Source: Stieleria mannarensis
GTDB lineage: Bacteria; Planctomycetota; Planctomycetia; Pirellulales; Pirellulaceae
DNA: 64,000 nt
Direction of reading: 5' to 3'
NCBI RefSeq assembly: GCF_014154935.1
Contig: NZ_JACEHH010000023.1
Coordinates: 91,999 to 155,998 of the forward strand
The notes beneath the pieces were generated by a model. It searched no databases, had not been told where the DNA came from, and saw only the letters and a program-made list of their open reading frames with translations. Positions 8,372-16,918 of this stretch are shown piece after piece (the stretch's first letter is position 1; the number at the start of each line of letters is the position of its first letter). A program made the translations under genes and the position numbers.

Positions 8372-9070
8372 TCACATCCGCAAGCCACAGATCATCGGTG
8401 GCTCGATCAGGGAAAGGCGCGTGCCGCCGTACAGGCGATGGTCCCATTGGCCGGGCGGCAGTTTGGACTCGTCGTAGTGCTTGTCCGTTTCAGCGATGAT
8501 CAGACTGCCCGGCGGGCAGTGGTCCAGCGCCGACCGGATCAGCCCGTGCAGCGGTTCGGCGGCGCTGTCCCACATCGCGTACGGGGGGCACAGGAAAACG
8601 ATTCGCGGCGTGTCCTCCGGCGCCGCGTCCGCAGCGGCCGGTCCCAACAAGCTGCTGCCCAGCCGGAACGCGTCACCGTACAGCAGCTTGATTTTCGAGG
8701 TCACGCCCAGCGTTTCGGCGGTCGATTCTAAAAACGCGTGTGCCCGTCGATTCTTTTCGATCGCGATCGCCGACGACGCGCCCCGGCTGAGCGCTTCAAA
8801 CGCAACCGCGCCGGTCCCAGCGAACAAATCGACCACGTTTGTCCCTTTGATCCGCGGCCCGATGATATTGAACAAGCTTTCTCGCACGCTGTCCTTCATC
8901 GGCCGTGTGAATTCGGCACCGTGGTAAACCACCGTCCGGCCGCGCATCGATCCGCCGATGATCCGCAGCTTTTGCGGACGCCGTTTTTGCGTTTTTTTGG
9001 GAGCGGCGGGGGGATCGTTCGATTCGATCGATCCGGATCGCGGTCGACGCGGCTTGCGGGAGCGGTTCAT
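8372..9070 (-). CDS. rsmD: 16S rRNA (guanine966-N2)-methyltransferase RsmD
   Basis: A SAM-dependent methyltransferase that modifies G966 of 16S rRNA, 232 residues. LRIIGGSMRGRTV, TRPMKDSVRESLFNII and VVDLFAGTGAVAFEALSRGA (SAM motif I) are characteristic. The N-terminus adds about 35 basic residues. The catalytic motif IV, normally D/N-PP-F/Y, reads CPPY in IVFLCPPYAMW: a Cys replaces the acidic or amide residue. The gene stands alone between two inverted copies of a hairpin repeat (8243-8316 and 9138-9215). Confidence 0.88.
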   Translation of the reverse strand: MNRSRKPRRPRSGSIESNDPPAAPKKTQKRRPQKLRIIGGSMRGRTVVYHGAEFTRPMKDSVRESLFNIIGPRIKGTNVVDLFAGTGAVAFEALSRGASSAIAIEKNRRAHAFLESTAETLGVTSKIKLLYGDAFRLGSSLLGPAAADAAPEDTPRIVFLCPPYAMWDSAAEPLHGLIRSALDHCPPGSLIIAETDKHYDESKLPPGQWDHRLYGGTRLSLIEPPMICGLRM

Positions 9071-9137
9071 ATCGGAAAGTATACGCGGGCAGCGGTTTTT
9101 CGCGATCCCCGACCGGACATGCGATCCGAGGGGCGTC

Positions 9138-9215
9138 GATTCTCTCCCTTTGAGAGAGACGGCGTTTGCGCAGCAAGCAAACGCCAGAGAGGGCCCGCTT
9201 CATCGAAAACCGAAA
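9138..9215. repeat. Right copy of inverted repeat flanking rsmD
   Basis: Inverted relative to the copy at 8243-8316, with the same GGCGTTTGC...GCAAACGCC hairpin. It lies in the gap between the rsmD start and the cyclophilin-like gene, so it may also influence either promoter. Confidence 0.88.
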
Positions 9216-9292
9216 CGGCGGTCGATGCGTAGTGCTGCTGAACCTGGCTCTCCAGCCGCCGGATCCCCCACCCGCAGACACTGACAGACGCA

Positions 9293-10645
9293 ATGATCGC
9301 CCGCAGTCCATTCAAAGCCCGTTTTCTCGTCTGCCTTGTCGCGGCATTGTCATGCGGCCCGGCCCGGGGAGTATTCAGCCAGGAAGCTACCGGCCAAACG
9401 TCAGCCGCGGGCCAAACGTCAGCCGCGGGGCAAACGGACGCCTCCGAGGACCACCAGGGGCACAACCACGGCGCTGCGGGCGGCGCTGCTGCGGCCGAAT
9501 CGGCGACGGCCCCGATCGATTCGGCGGCCGAGACCGCGGCGATGATCAAGGAGTTCAAGGAGAAGGCGCCCCCGGAGTTGATCGAAGAGGGCTTAGCCGC
9601 GGCGGAGGAATTCGACGCCGCTGCGGATGAATTCAAAGCCAAGGTGTTGCAGATGCGGCAGCACTACATCTTGTTTGTCAACGGTTTCAACGAGGATCGC
9701 CAGCGGTATCGGACGCTGCGAAATGAAAGCCGCGAACAGATGAACCAGTTGTATCGAAAGGCGCTTGATGTGATCGAGTTCTTTCCGCATCCGGTGGCGA
9801 TGCGATACGTCGTGACGATTTTGGAGCAGCGTTTCAAGCACGACGTGTACAACGCCGAAACGCTGGAAGGTGCGGCAAAGCTGCTCGATTACGGGGTTCG
9901 TCTGCGGTACGTCGCATTGGCCGCCGCCCGCGCCGGGATGTGCGCCGGTGACTTCCCGCTAGCAGAAAGCCTCTATCAGAACCTTCAGGAGGACGAGATC
10001 GAAGACCAGGACAAGGCGATGATGATTCAATTCGACGCCATCCAAAAGCAATTCGAAACCGAACAGGAACTGTTGCGGAACGACCCCGAGAAACTTCCGC
10101 AGGTGCGTTTGAAAACCACGCGCGGTGAAATCATCGCCGACCTGTACATTGACCAAGCTCCGTCCACGGTCGCGCACTTCATCGAGTTGGTCGAAAGCGG
10201 TTTTTATGACGGATTGGATTTCTTTCAGGTCGTCGAGGGACTGTTGGCGTTGACCGGCGACCCGCTCGGCGATGGCAGTTCGCGGCCGGACCGTTATCTG
10301 GCCGATGAACACGGTCGCGACGTCGTGCGAATGCCCTTGGCCGGGTCCCTGGTGATGGCAAAGTTGCCCGGCGCCGACAAAGATTTTATTCCCAACACCG
10401 CCGGCACCCAGTTTGCCATCTTGTTCATGCCGCTGCCATCGATCAGCGAGCAACAGACCGTGTTCGGCCGCATCGTCAAGGGGCTGGATGTCCTGGGGGC
10501 GTTGCGGCGGGTGGACCCGCACAAGGAAAAGAAGAAGGGCGAGGTCGTGCTGCCGCCGGACCGAATCCTGGAGGCGGAAATCCTCAACCGCCCCGAAACG
10601 CTGCCCGAAGTGATCTACGCCGACCCCGCGGTGGCGCTGCCGTAA
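9293..10645 (+). CDS. Secreted cyclophilin-like protein with degraded active site
   Basis: A 450-residue exported protein. Signal peptide about 1-30, then a low-complexity region with QTSAAG repeats and HQGHNHG, a helical middle domain (about 90-260), and a cyclophilin fold domain (about 270-435: VRLKTTRGEIIADLYIDQAP, FIELVESGFYDGLDF, GTQFAILF, TVFGRIVKGLDVL). The active-site segment that reads FHRVIPGFMxQGGD in active enzymes reads FFQVVEGLLALTGD here, so the catalytic Arg, the Phe/Met pair and the Gln are lost. Prolyl isomerase activity is therefore doubtful; a binding or scaffold role outside the cytoplasm is likely. Confidence 0.8.
   Translation: MIARSPFKARFLVCLVAALSCGPARGVFSQEATGQTSAAGQTSAAGQTDASEDHQGHNHGAAGGAAAAESATAPIDSAAETAAMIKEFKEKAPPELIEEGLAAAEEFDAAADEFKAKVLQMRQHYILFVNGFNEDRQRYRTLRNESREQMNQLYRKALDVIEFFPHPVAMRYVVTILEQRFKHDVYNAETLEGAAKLLDYGVRLRYVALAAARAGMCAGDFPLAESLYQNLQEDEIEDQDKAMMIQFDAIQKQFETEQELLRNDPEKLPQVRLKTTRGEIIADLYIDQAPSTVAHFIELVESGFYDGLDFFQVVEGLLALTGDPLGDGSSRPDRYLADEHGRDVVRMPLAGSLVMAKLPGADKDFIPNTAGTQFAILFMPLPSISEQQTVFGRIVKGLDVLGALRRVDPHKEKKKGEVVLPPDRILEAEILNRPETLPEVIYADPAVALP
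9392..9445 (+). repeat. 18-bp in-frame tandem repeat in the cyclophilin-like gene
   Basis: GGCCAAACGTCAGCCGCG occurs twice perfectly (9392-9427) with a third degenerate unit. It encodes the QTSAAG repeats just after the signal peptide. Confidence 0.85.
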
Positions 10646-10663
10646 GTCCCAAACGCACCCCAC

Positions 10664-10692
10664 ATGCCAGCGGGAAGCGTCAGCGAGCGGCC
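10664..10692. repeat. Dispersed 30-bp repeat, copy 2
   Basis: ATGCCAGCGGGAAGCGTCAG then CGAGCGGCC; the partner is at 2091-2120 in opposite orientation. Confidence 0.7.
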
Positions 10693-10725
10693 GACGCTAT
10701 CGCTAAACTACCCTCTTCAGGTTTG

Positions 10726-10752
10726 CTCCCAACTCCCAACTCCTAACTCCCC
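10726..10752. repeat. Short ACTCCCA heptamer tract
   Basis: About three to four imperfect 7-bp units (CTCCCAA/CTCCCCA type) directly upstream of the next gene, related to longer tracts at 20664-20707 and 53905-54020. Confidence 0.75.
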
Positions 10753-10758
10753 ACGCCG

Positions 10759-12156
10759 ATGTCTCAACCGCTCGAACCAACGTCGCGCACCACCACCTAC
10801 GACGGACAAGCTCCGGCGCTGATCGACCGCGTCGTCAACTTGATGGACCCCGACGGCGACGTCCTTTTGAACGTGACGCGCGATCAGGCTTGTGAGGCCG
10901 TGCGCAGCGGTGACGCCGAAGCCGTCCGGCGGATCCGCGGGCAGTTCGCGATTTGCCAACAACAGGGCAAGACGATCCGCATGGCGCGGTCGATCGGCCG
11001 ACCGATGCGTTACTTCTTGGCCAAACGCGCCGAAGGACCGGCGCTGATCATCGCCGAACGGATGAGTCAGATCATCGAGCAATTGAAGATCGAAGGGTTG
11101 GCCGATCAGTTCCATCCCTCCTACACCCGCATGGTGCCGGCCCACTACCTGCTGGAACTCCAATTGGTCGGTTGCCCCGATCCGAACCCCGAACTGACAC
11201 GCTACTTCGCCCCCGAACGCAATCGGTTGCCGGCCGATGTCGACGCCATCGGCGCAACCTACATCGAACGCTTGGCCGAAGTGATCGACCAGTACCTGAT
11301 CACGATTCCCGACGACCAGCCGATCGGGGTGATGTTCAGCGGCGGAATCGACAGCGGTTCGATTCTGGTGCTGGTCGATTATTTGCTCCGCCGACGTGGC
11401 CATTCATCGTCCCGGATCAAAGCGTTCGCGCTCTCCTTGGAAGGTCGCAGCGAAGATGTCGATCAAGCACGGCAGTTTCTCAAAACGATCAACCTGGAGA
11501 TGTTGCTCGAACCGATCGACGTGGCCCTGGCCGACGTGCGTTGGCAGGACGCCGTCGCATCGATCGAAGATTACAAACCGCTGGATGTTCAATCGGCGAC
11601 GATGGGGTACGCGTTGCTTCGCGAGATCCGCCGACGCTATCCCGATTGGAAGTACTTGATCGACGGTGACGGCGGAGACGAAAACCTGAAAGATTACCCG
11701 ATCGAAGACAACCCGGAACTGACCATCCGCAGCGTGCTGGGCAACCGCATGCTGTATCAAGAAGGCTGGGGCGTCGACGCGGTCAAACACTCGCTCGTTT
11801 ACAGCGGCGGGCAGAGTCGCGGGCACAGTCGCACCAGTGCACCGGCGGCCGAATTCGGTTTCAAAGGCTTCAGCCCCTATGCCGTGCCGGACGTGATCGA
11901 AATCGCCGAAGCGGTGCCGTTTGTCGCGCTGACGGATTGGGATCACGAAAAACTGTACGCACTCAAAGGAGACATCGTCGCCGCGGGCATTCGCCAGGTG
12001 ACCGGTGTCGAGATGCCGGTCTACAAAAAGCGACGCTTTCAGCACGGCGCCGCCGACCCGAAAACGTTCGAGCGGCTGTTCCCCAAGAACGAACATACCT
12101 ACCGCGACGAATTCGCCCGCATGATCCGGTCGAAGACGCCCGAAGCGTTGCGGTAG
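10759..12156 (+). CDS. Asparagine synthetase-related protein lacking the glutaminase nucleophile
   Basis: A 465-residue protein. The C-terminal half is an asparagine-synthase PP-loop domain: FSGGIDSGS (about residue 194) for AMP formation and LIDGDGGDENLKDY, the counterpart of the GEGADE segment. The N-terminal part keeps the later strands of a class II glutaminase domain (IRGQFAICQQQGKTIRMARS, then PALIIAERMSQI), but it does not start with Met-Cys, so the catalytic Cys2 is absent. The enzyme thus probably uses ammonia or another amine, as in beta-lactam synthetase-type relatives, or serves a special amidation. The product is unknown and no biosynthetic cluster is adjacent. Confidence 0.75.
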   Translation: MSQPLEPTSRTTTYDGQAPALIDRVVNLMDPDGDVLLNVTRDQACEAVRSGDAEAVRRIRGQFAICQQQGKTIRMARSIGRPMRYFLAKRAEGPALIIAERMSQIIEQLKIEGLADQFHPSYTRMVPAHYLLELQLVGCPDPNPELTRYFAPERNRLPADVDAIGATYIERLAEVIDQYLITIPDDQPIGVMFSGGIDSGSILVLVDYLLRRRGHSSSRIKAFALSLEGRSEDVDQARQFLKTINLEMLLEPIDVALADVRWQDAVASIEDYKPLDVQSATMGYALLREIRRRYPDWKYLIDGDGGDENLKDYPIEDNPELTIRSVLGNRMLYQEGWGVDAVKHSLVYSGGQSRGHSRTSAPAAEFGFKGFSPYAVPDVIEIAEAVPFVALTDWDHEKLYALKGDIVAAGIRQVTGVEMPVYKKRRFQHGAADPKTFERLFPKNEHTYRDEFARMIRSKTPEALR

Positions 12157-12193
12157 ATTGGTCATGTGCTACTGAACAGCATGCTGGAACAAT

Positions 12194-12260
12194 CAGCGTG
12201 CAATAGGACCTACAGGACAGAGATGACCTATGCGTCCTATCTGTCCTATAGGTCCTATCA
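12194..12260. repeat. GTCCTAT-type inverted repeat
   Basis: ATAGGACCTACAGGACAGA and CTGTCCTATAGGTCCTAT form a long imperfect palindrome. A relative with GGACCAAGAGGACAGATGGG lies near 40973-41025. Confidence 0.65.
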
Positions 12261-12287
12261 CGCACACGACCGCCCGCACAGCAATTC

Positions 12288-12422
12288 AGCTGGATGGGGC
12301 CACTCTGCTCAAGAAATACCGTGATTCGTCGGTCGAACGTCGCTACCTTCGCCAGAACGTGGATCCCCGGGGTTTTCCACGCTCTGGCGAGCGTAGCTAC
12401 GCCAAAGTAGCGCTGTCCAGCT
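12288..12422. mobile_element. MITE-like element, copy 1 (135 bp, terminal inverted repeats)
   Basis: The left end AGCTGGATGGGGCCACTCTG and right end CAAAGTAGCGCTGTCCAGCT are imperfect inverted repeats. The element carries the palindromic core at 12339-12400. It has the same structure as 63555-63690, whose ends match almost perfectly. Its right end stops 2 bp before the stop codon of the convergently read cca gene. There is no coding capacity and no clear target-site duplication. Confidence 0.8.
12339..12400. repeat. GTAGCTAC palindromic element, copy 2
   Basis: Core of 62 bp, from GTCGCTACCTTCGCCAGAAC to CTCTGGCGAGCGTAGCTAC, nested in the MITE-like element 12288-12422. Confidence 0.9.
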
Positions 12423-12424
12423 AG

Positions 12425-13738
12425 CTACATCAGTCGCTCGACCAACGCCAGCGCTTCTTCGGTCGTCGTGATCTGACCGTCCAGCTGGGCGTCGCGAGCC
12501 GCTTGCAACCAGGATCGAAATTGGGGGCCGGGTTGATAGCCGGCCGCCCGCAACGCATCGCCGGTGAGCAGCGGTTCGGGATCGAGCTGTTCCCGCGGCC
12601 AGGACCGCGCCTTGCGGGCCAGGTCGACGCCGGCTTGGGGCAATTGTTCGGCGCAGGTGATCGCCGCAGCGACTTGCAGCACACAATCGGCGTCGCGATC
12701 GACCAGCGTCGGCTGGACTTGCGACCACGTTCGCTGGTGGGCGTCGGCGATGATCGGCCAGCGCCGCGTTGCCGCGGTGATGCGACGCGTTTCCTCGCCA
12801 GAAAGCCGCCATCGTTGCGTGATCTGGCCGATCAGCGAGTCCAGCGGCGGAGCGGCGGGGCTTTCGCTGATCAGGTACAGAATCAACGCCATCGAGGAGT
12901 CGAATGCCAGCGCGTCGCGATGCCCCAGATGGTTCACCAGTGAAGCCGGATCGACGAAGCGGATTTCCGGCAGAATCAATCGGTCCAGTCCCGATTCGAT
13001 CAACAGTTCCAGACCGCGCGGCGCGTGCATCGAAACCACAATGCGTCGCATCTCCGCACCGATCCGTTCGGCACTGACGACGGCGATCTCCGGCGCCCGC
13101 GCGACGATTTCTGTTTTGGTGGCCGGGTCCAGTTCAAACCCCAGGGTGGTCGCGAATCGGACCGCCCGCAGCATCCTCAGTTTGTCCTCTTCGAAACGTT
13201 GGTCGGCGGCGCCGATGGTCTGCAACCGTCGCGCGGCCAGATCGACTTGTCCGCCGACGTAATCGATCACCTTTTCTTCGGCGGGATCGAAGAACAATCC
13301 GTTGATCGTAAAATCGCGGCGCAAGGCGTCGTGTTTGGCATCGCCGTAATGGACCTTGTCCGGGCGGCGACCGTCACTGTACTCGCCGTCGCTGCGAAAC
13401 GTCGCGACCTCGGTCGGGTGGACGTGATCGTGGATTTTCGTCGACGCTTTGCGGCGTTTTTCCGGCAACACGCCGATCACTCCGAACGACGCACCGAAGG
13501 CCAGCGTGTTGCGCCGGCCAAAGATCTCGCGGACCCGGTCGGGGGTGGCATCGGTCGCCACGTCAAAGTCCTTGGGCTCGCGACCGAGCAGCGCATCGCG
13601 GACGCATCCGCCGGCAAAATACGCGACATGGCCCCGCTCGCGCAATCGCCCACAAATCCGGATCGCCTCGGCAAACGACGCACGTGTTTCGCGCGAGTGG
13701 TCGCTGGAAGAATCAAAAAGGGGGCCGATTTTCGTCAA
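12425..13738 (-). CDS. cca: CCA tRNA nucleotidyltransferase / poly(A) polymerase family
   Basis: A class II nucleotidyltransferase that adds CCA to tRNA 3' ends (or A-tails RNA), about 437 residues. Seen: the active site GGCVRDALLGREPKDFDVAT, the metal-binding DFD, RRDFTINGLFFD, the RNA/nucleotide-binding EEDKLRMLRAVRFATTLGF and IGAEMRRIV. Assignment to CCA-adding rather than PcnB is not certain. The start is unclear: no in-frame ATG exists near the conserved N-terminus, and I chose TTG 13738. A longer reading to 14026 would overlap the divergent Nudix gene and is unlikely. Confidence 0.85.
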   Translation of the reverse strand: MTKIGPLFDSSSDHSRETRASFAEAIRICGRLRERGHVAYFAGGCVRDALLGREPKDFDVATDATPDRVREIFGRRNTLAFGASFGVIGVLPEKRRKASTKIHDHVHPTEVATFRSDGEYSDGRRPDKVHYGDAKHDALRRDFTINGLFFDPAEEKVIDYVGGQVDLAARRLQTIGAADQRFEEDKLRMLRAVRFATTLGFELDPATKTEIVARAPEIAVVSAERIGAEMRRIVVSMHAPRGLELLIESGLDRLILPEIRFVDPASLVNHLGHRDALAFDSSMALILYLISESPAAPPLDSLIGQITQRWRLSGEETRRITAATRRWPIIADAHQRTWSQVQPTLVDRDADCVLQVAAAITCAEQLPQAGVDLARKARSWPREQLDPEPLLTGDALRAAGYQPGPQFRSWLQAARDAQLDGQITTTEEALALVERLM

Positions 13739-13823
13739 GGTTTCTTGTTGGATCGAGTGATGTTTGGGGCAGCGGGGCGGATCACGATTGTCGATCCGCC
13801 CGCATTCGGTTACAAGCTGGGCT

Positions 13824-14267
13824 ATGAATTCTCCCCCGATCAAGCCGAGAACACGCCGCAAACGAGGCGTCGTCGCCGTCGTCTTCCGCGATGCAAAACT
13901 GCTGATCATCCGTCGCTCATTGACGGTGACCGCACCGGGAAAGCTCTGTCTGCCAGGGGGAGCGATCGAAAAAGGAGAAACCGAGCAGCAAGCCCTGGTT
14001 CGCGAAATGCAGGAAGAGCTTTCCATCGACGTGACTCCGGCCGCCCTCTGCTACCGCAGCGTGACGGCCTGGGGCACCAATCTGGCCTGGTGGCACGCCC
14101 ATTTGGAGTATGCCCATCACCCGGTCGCCAACCCCGACGAAGTCGCCGAGGTGTTCTGGATGAGCCGCGAGGAGGTTCGCAACGCACCCGACGTGCTCCC
14201 CAGCCTGCCGCCGTTTCTGGTCGCGTGGGAACGGGGCGAAATCGAGCTGGATTGCGAGTGGGGCTGA
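13824..14267 (+). CDS. Nudix hydrolase
   Basis: A 147-residue Nudix pyrophosphohydrolase. The Nudix box is GAIEKGETEQQALVREMQEE followed by LSI; it matches GX5EX7REUXEEXGU except that Ser replaces the last Gly. Metal-binding Glu residues are all present. The substrate is unknown (NUDT/MutT-like, nucleoside diphosphate derivative). Start ATG 13824 leaves an 85-bp divergent promoter region shared with cca. Confidence 0.85.
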   Translation: MNSPPIKPRTRRKRGVVAVVFRDAKLLIIRRSLTVTAPGKLCLPGGAIEKGETEQQALVREMQEELSIDVTPAALCYRSVTAWGTNLAWWHAHLEYAHHPVANPDEVAEVFWMSREEVRNAPDVLPSLPPFLVAWERGEIELDCEWG

Positions 14268-14300
14268 GGGGGATTCAGGGTGTCACGCTCGGTTTTTGGG

Positions 14301-14373
14301 GGACGATGGCCCCTTCCGGGCCGTCGTTCGCTGGGCTCTCTGCACGACGACCTGGAAAGGACGTCGTGCATCC
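14301..14373. repeat. GGACGATGG hairpin repeat, copy 1
   Basis: Lies between the convergent Nudix and ubiA genes. It contains GGGCCGTCGTTCG and the stem GCACGACG...CGTCGTGC, so it may act as a bidirectional terminator. A related copy is at 63231-63315 downstream of the helicase gene. Confidence 0.7.
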
Positions 14374-14378
14374 AATCG

Positions 14379-15317
14379 CTACAACCACAGGCAATCGATC
14401 GATCCGGCGACCAACAACAACACGCTGATCGCCACATTGGCGTGGAAGAATGCCTCGTTGACTCGGTTCAAGTCATTCGGCCGGACCAGCGTGTGCTGTC
14501 GTACCACCAACCCCGCGATGCACACCCACGCGATCCAGTACAGCCAGCTGAATCCGACGTCCGGGGCCAAGCCGGGCAAGAGTGCTAAAACGATCAGCAT
14601 CACCCCATGGGATGCCGCGGCGATCCGAAACGCACCGGCCACGCCGAATCGGCTGGGAACGCTGTGCAGCCCCGCGGCGGCATCGAACGCTTGATCTTGG
14701 CAGGCGTAAATGATGTCGAAACCGGTCACCCAGGCGGCAACCGAAGCGGCCAGCAACAACGGCGCGACGAGATCGCTGAGCGGATCCAACGACGCCGGCC
14801 CACGGATCGCAACCCAGGCACACAGCGGTGACAGACTGAGTGCGATGCCCAACCATAAGTGCGCTGCGCTGGTGAATCGCTTGGCCAGCGAGTAACCCAG
14901 CAAGAACAGTAGCACCGGCACCGAAGCTGCCAACGGAATCCAGTTGGGCAAAAACAAGGCCGTCGACGCGACGAACGCGACGCCGCAGCCCACGGTGAAC
15001 CACAACACGGACTGACGAGACAGGATTCCGGCGGGGATGTGCCGCCCCTTGGTGCGCGGGTTTTCGGCGTCGATCTTGTGGTCGACCAAGCGGTTGAACG
15101 CCATCGCCGCACTCCGCGCCGCAACCATGCAGATCAGAATCCCGACCAAGTCCCTGATTCGAAGGTCGACCGCCTGGCCGCTCGGCAGTGGTGTCGCGAT
15201 CGCCATCACGGTCGCCAGTGCCGCAAACGGCAGCGCGAACAAGGTGTGGCTGAATCGAATCAGTCCCAGCCAGTCGGCCAATCGCCCGCCGCTGCGGGGG
15301 GGGGGGCTTGAATTCAT
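14379..15317 (-). CDS. ubiA: UbiA-type prenyltransferase (menaquinone pathway, MqnP-like)
   Basis: A 312-residue polytopic prenyltransferase that attaches a polyprenyl chain to an aromatic ring acid. The two Asp-rich motifs are NRLVDHKIDAENPRTKGR (first, about residues 76-93) and DIIYACQDQAFDAAAGLHS (second, about residues 196-214), both with the Asp residues for Mg-diphosphate. The start overlaps the ubiX stop by ATGA. With ubiX and menG in the same operon and mqnE at 32 kb, the acceptor is most likely 1,4-dihydroxy-6-naphthoate in the futalosine menaquinone route rather than 4-hydroxybenzoate. Confidence 0.9.
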   Translation of the reverse strand: MNSSPPPRSGGRLADWLGLIRFSHTLFALPFAALATVMAIATPLPSGQAVDLRIRDLVGILICMVAARSAAMAFNRLVDHKIDAENPRTKGRHIPAGILSRQSVLWFTVGCGVAFVASTALFLPNWIPLAASVPVLLFLLGYSLAKRFTSAAHLWLGIALSLSPLCAWVAIRGPASLDPLSDLVAPLLLAASVAAWVTGFDIIYACQDQAFDAAAGLHSVPSRFGVAGAFRIAAASHGVMLIVLALLPGLAPDVGFSWLYWIAWVCIAGLVVRQHTLVRPNDLNRVNEAFFHANVAISVLLLVAGSIDCLWL

Positions 15318-16015
15318 GATCCGTCCTTCCACCGCTGGATCAATCGGTTGTCCAGTTCCAGCTGGTCCAAGATCCTGCTGACGACAAAGTCGACCAGCGA
15401 GTCCAGCGAATCGACATCGTGGTACCAACCGGGCATCGCCGGCAAGATCACGCCGCCGGCCATTGCGATCTTGTGCATGTTTTCCAGTTGCAAGGCACTG
15501 ACCGGCGTTTCGCGGGGCACGACGACCAGTTTGCGGTGTTCTTTCAAGTGAACCTCCGCCGCCCGCTGAATCAGGTTGCTTGCCGCCGCACGGGCGATCC
15601 CGCTGAGCGTGCTGCCGCTGCAGGGACAAACCACCATCGCGCTGGTGCGGAAAGAACCGCTGGCGATCGGCGTCATGTAGTCGTCGTGCTGGTGATAATG
15701 GAACCGGCCGGCCAAAACGCTTTCCCAATCGGTTTGCTGGACCAAGGTGCGGTGCCGGTCGGTCGACCAGACGGGGATGTAAGAAACCAGCTGAGTGAGA
15801 TTCAAGCTGCGCAGATTGATCGCCAGTCCCGTTTCCTGCGTGATCACCGCCGCGCCGCTGGGGCTGATCGTTACGTGGACGTCGATCTGGGCAGCGGCGA
15901 GCGACTGGAGCAACCGAATGGCATACATCGCGCCGCTGGCGCCGGTGATCCCGACCACGACCGGATGCCTGGTCGTTTCTGATGATTGAGGTTCCGACGT
16001 TTGGGGCGAGCTCAT
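15314..16015 (-). CDS. ubiX: UbiX-type flavin prenyltransferase
   Basis: UbiX makes prenylated FMN, the cofactor of UbiD-type decarboxylases; the 233-residue protein has the family landmarks [19 protein letters not shown], the Ser-rich [40 protein letters not shown] and [15 protein letters not shown]. It is the middle gene of menG-ubiX-ubiA with ATGA overlaps on both sides. No UbiD partner is in this window, so it must be elsewhere if the pathway is complete. Confidence 0.93.
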   Translation of the reverse strand: MSSPQTSEPQSSETTRHPVVVGITGASGAMYAIRLLQSLAAAQIDVHVTISPSGAAVITQETGLAINLRSLNLTQLVSYIPVWSTDRHRTLVQQTDWESVLAGRFHYHQHDDYMTPIASGSFRTSAMVVCPCSGSTLSGIARAAASNLIQRAAEVHLKEHRKLVVVPRETPVSALQLENMHKIAMAGGVILPAMPGWYHDVDSLDSLVDFVVSRILDQLELDNRLIQRWKDGS

Positions 16016-16818
16016 TGGGATGCTCCGCTGGCTTCGTCGGCGAGCGGTTTGGTGCCTTCGTAGATCGTGCACACGCCGAAGGTCAGCGGGGTAAATTTAA
16101 CGTCGCTTAAGCCCGCCGCCAGCATGCGATCGGCCAGCGCTTGGCCGTCGGGGAACCGGCTGACCGAATCGGGCAGGTACGAATAGGCCGACTTGTTGTT
16201 TCGTGCGAACCACTGTCCGACTTTGGGCAAGATGTGCCTGAAGTAGAAGTTGTAGGTTTGTCGCAGTCCCATCATGGTCGGCTTAGAGAACTCCAGCACC
16301 ATGACTTGCCCGCCCGGGCGACACACCCGCGTCATCTCTTGCAGTCCCCGGTCGGTGTCGGCGACGTTCCGCAATCCGAACGCGACGGTGACGCACTGGA
16401 ACTGGTCGGAGGGAAAGGGCAGTTGTTGCGAGTCGGCTTCGAGAAACTCGATCGATTCAGACCGCGTTCCGGCGACGCGTTTACGCCGTGCGATTTCCAG
16501 CATCGCGTAACAGAAATCGCTGCCCACGACCGCCACGTCTTTGGGGGCCGCGTCGGCGATCGCGATCGCCAGGTCCCCCGTCCCGGTGCACACATCCAAT
16601 GCGGGGACGCCCGGGGCAAGACGCAATCGTTTGACCGCTTGATTTCGCCAATACTTGTCGATGTTCAACGACAATAGATGGTTCATCAGGTCGTAGCGGG
16701 GCGCGATCTGGCGAAACATCTCCCGCACCCGGGCGTTGCTCTTGTCCAATTCGCCCGCTGCCGACTCGGGCGGCGGGACGCTGCGCGTCGGTTCGTGTTC
16801 GGTCACGTTGGCGGTCAT
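16012..16818 (-). CDS. menG: Demethylmenaquinone methyltransferase (MenG/UbiE)
   Basis: A SAM-dependent C-methyltransferase for the last step of menaquinone synthesis, 268 residues. Characteristic: [37 protein letters not shown] (SAM motif I), [32 protein letters not shown] and [13 protein letters not shown], all family hallmarks. The N-terminus has about 25 extra disordered residues. It is the first gene of the quinone operon; its stop overlaps the ubiX start. A palindromic element (16857-16918) lies about 40 bp upstream of the start. Confidence 0.93.
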   Translation of the reverse strand: MTANVTEHEPTRSVPPPESAAGELDKSNARVREMFRQIAPRYDLMNHLLSLNIDKYWRNQAVKRLRLAPGVPALDVCTGTGDLAIAIADAAPKDVAVVGSDFCYAMLEIARRKRVAGTRSESIEFLEADSQQLPFPSDQFQCVTVAFGLRNVADTDRGLQEMTRVCRPGGQVMVLEFSKPTMMGLRQTYNFYFRHILPKVGQWFARNNKSAYSYLPDSVSRFPDGQALADRMLAAGLSDVKFTPLTFGVCTIYEGTKPLADEASGASQ

Positions 16819-16856
16819 TGCAGATTGGGTGGTTGGGGAACACTTCGCAGGTCAGC

Positions 16857-16918
16857 GTAGCTACCTTCGCCAGAAGGTGGATCTCCGGTGTTTTCCACGC
16901 TCTGGCGAGCGTAGCTAC
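16857..16918. repeat. GTAGCTAC palindromic element, copy 3
   Basis: A 62-bp core with both arms nearly perfect, in the divergent gap between menG and the HAD gene. The right flank (CAAACACAGCACTGTCCCGC) still resembles the right terminal repeat of the long element, so this looks like a decayed full-length copy. Confidence 0.9.

Noticed and set aside
8243..9215. Insertion sequence around rsmD
   Set aside because: The inverted repeats enclose rsmD only; no transposase or target duplication was found.
13739..14026. Longer N-terminus of the CCA-adding enzyme up to 14026
   Set aside because: It would cover the start and Nudix box of the divergent gene and shows no conserved residues.
13025..14428. 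A 467-residue plus-strand open frame overlapping cca and the Nudix gene
   Set aside because: Arg/Gly-rich translation without motifs; both overlapped genes have clear catalytic motifs.
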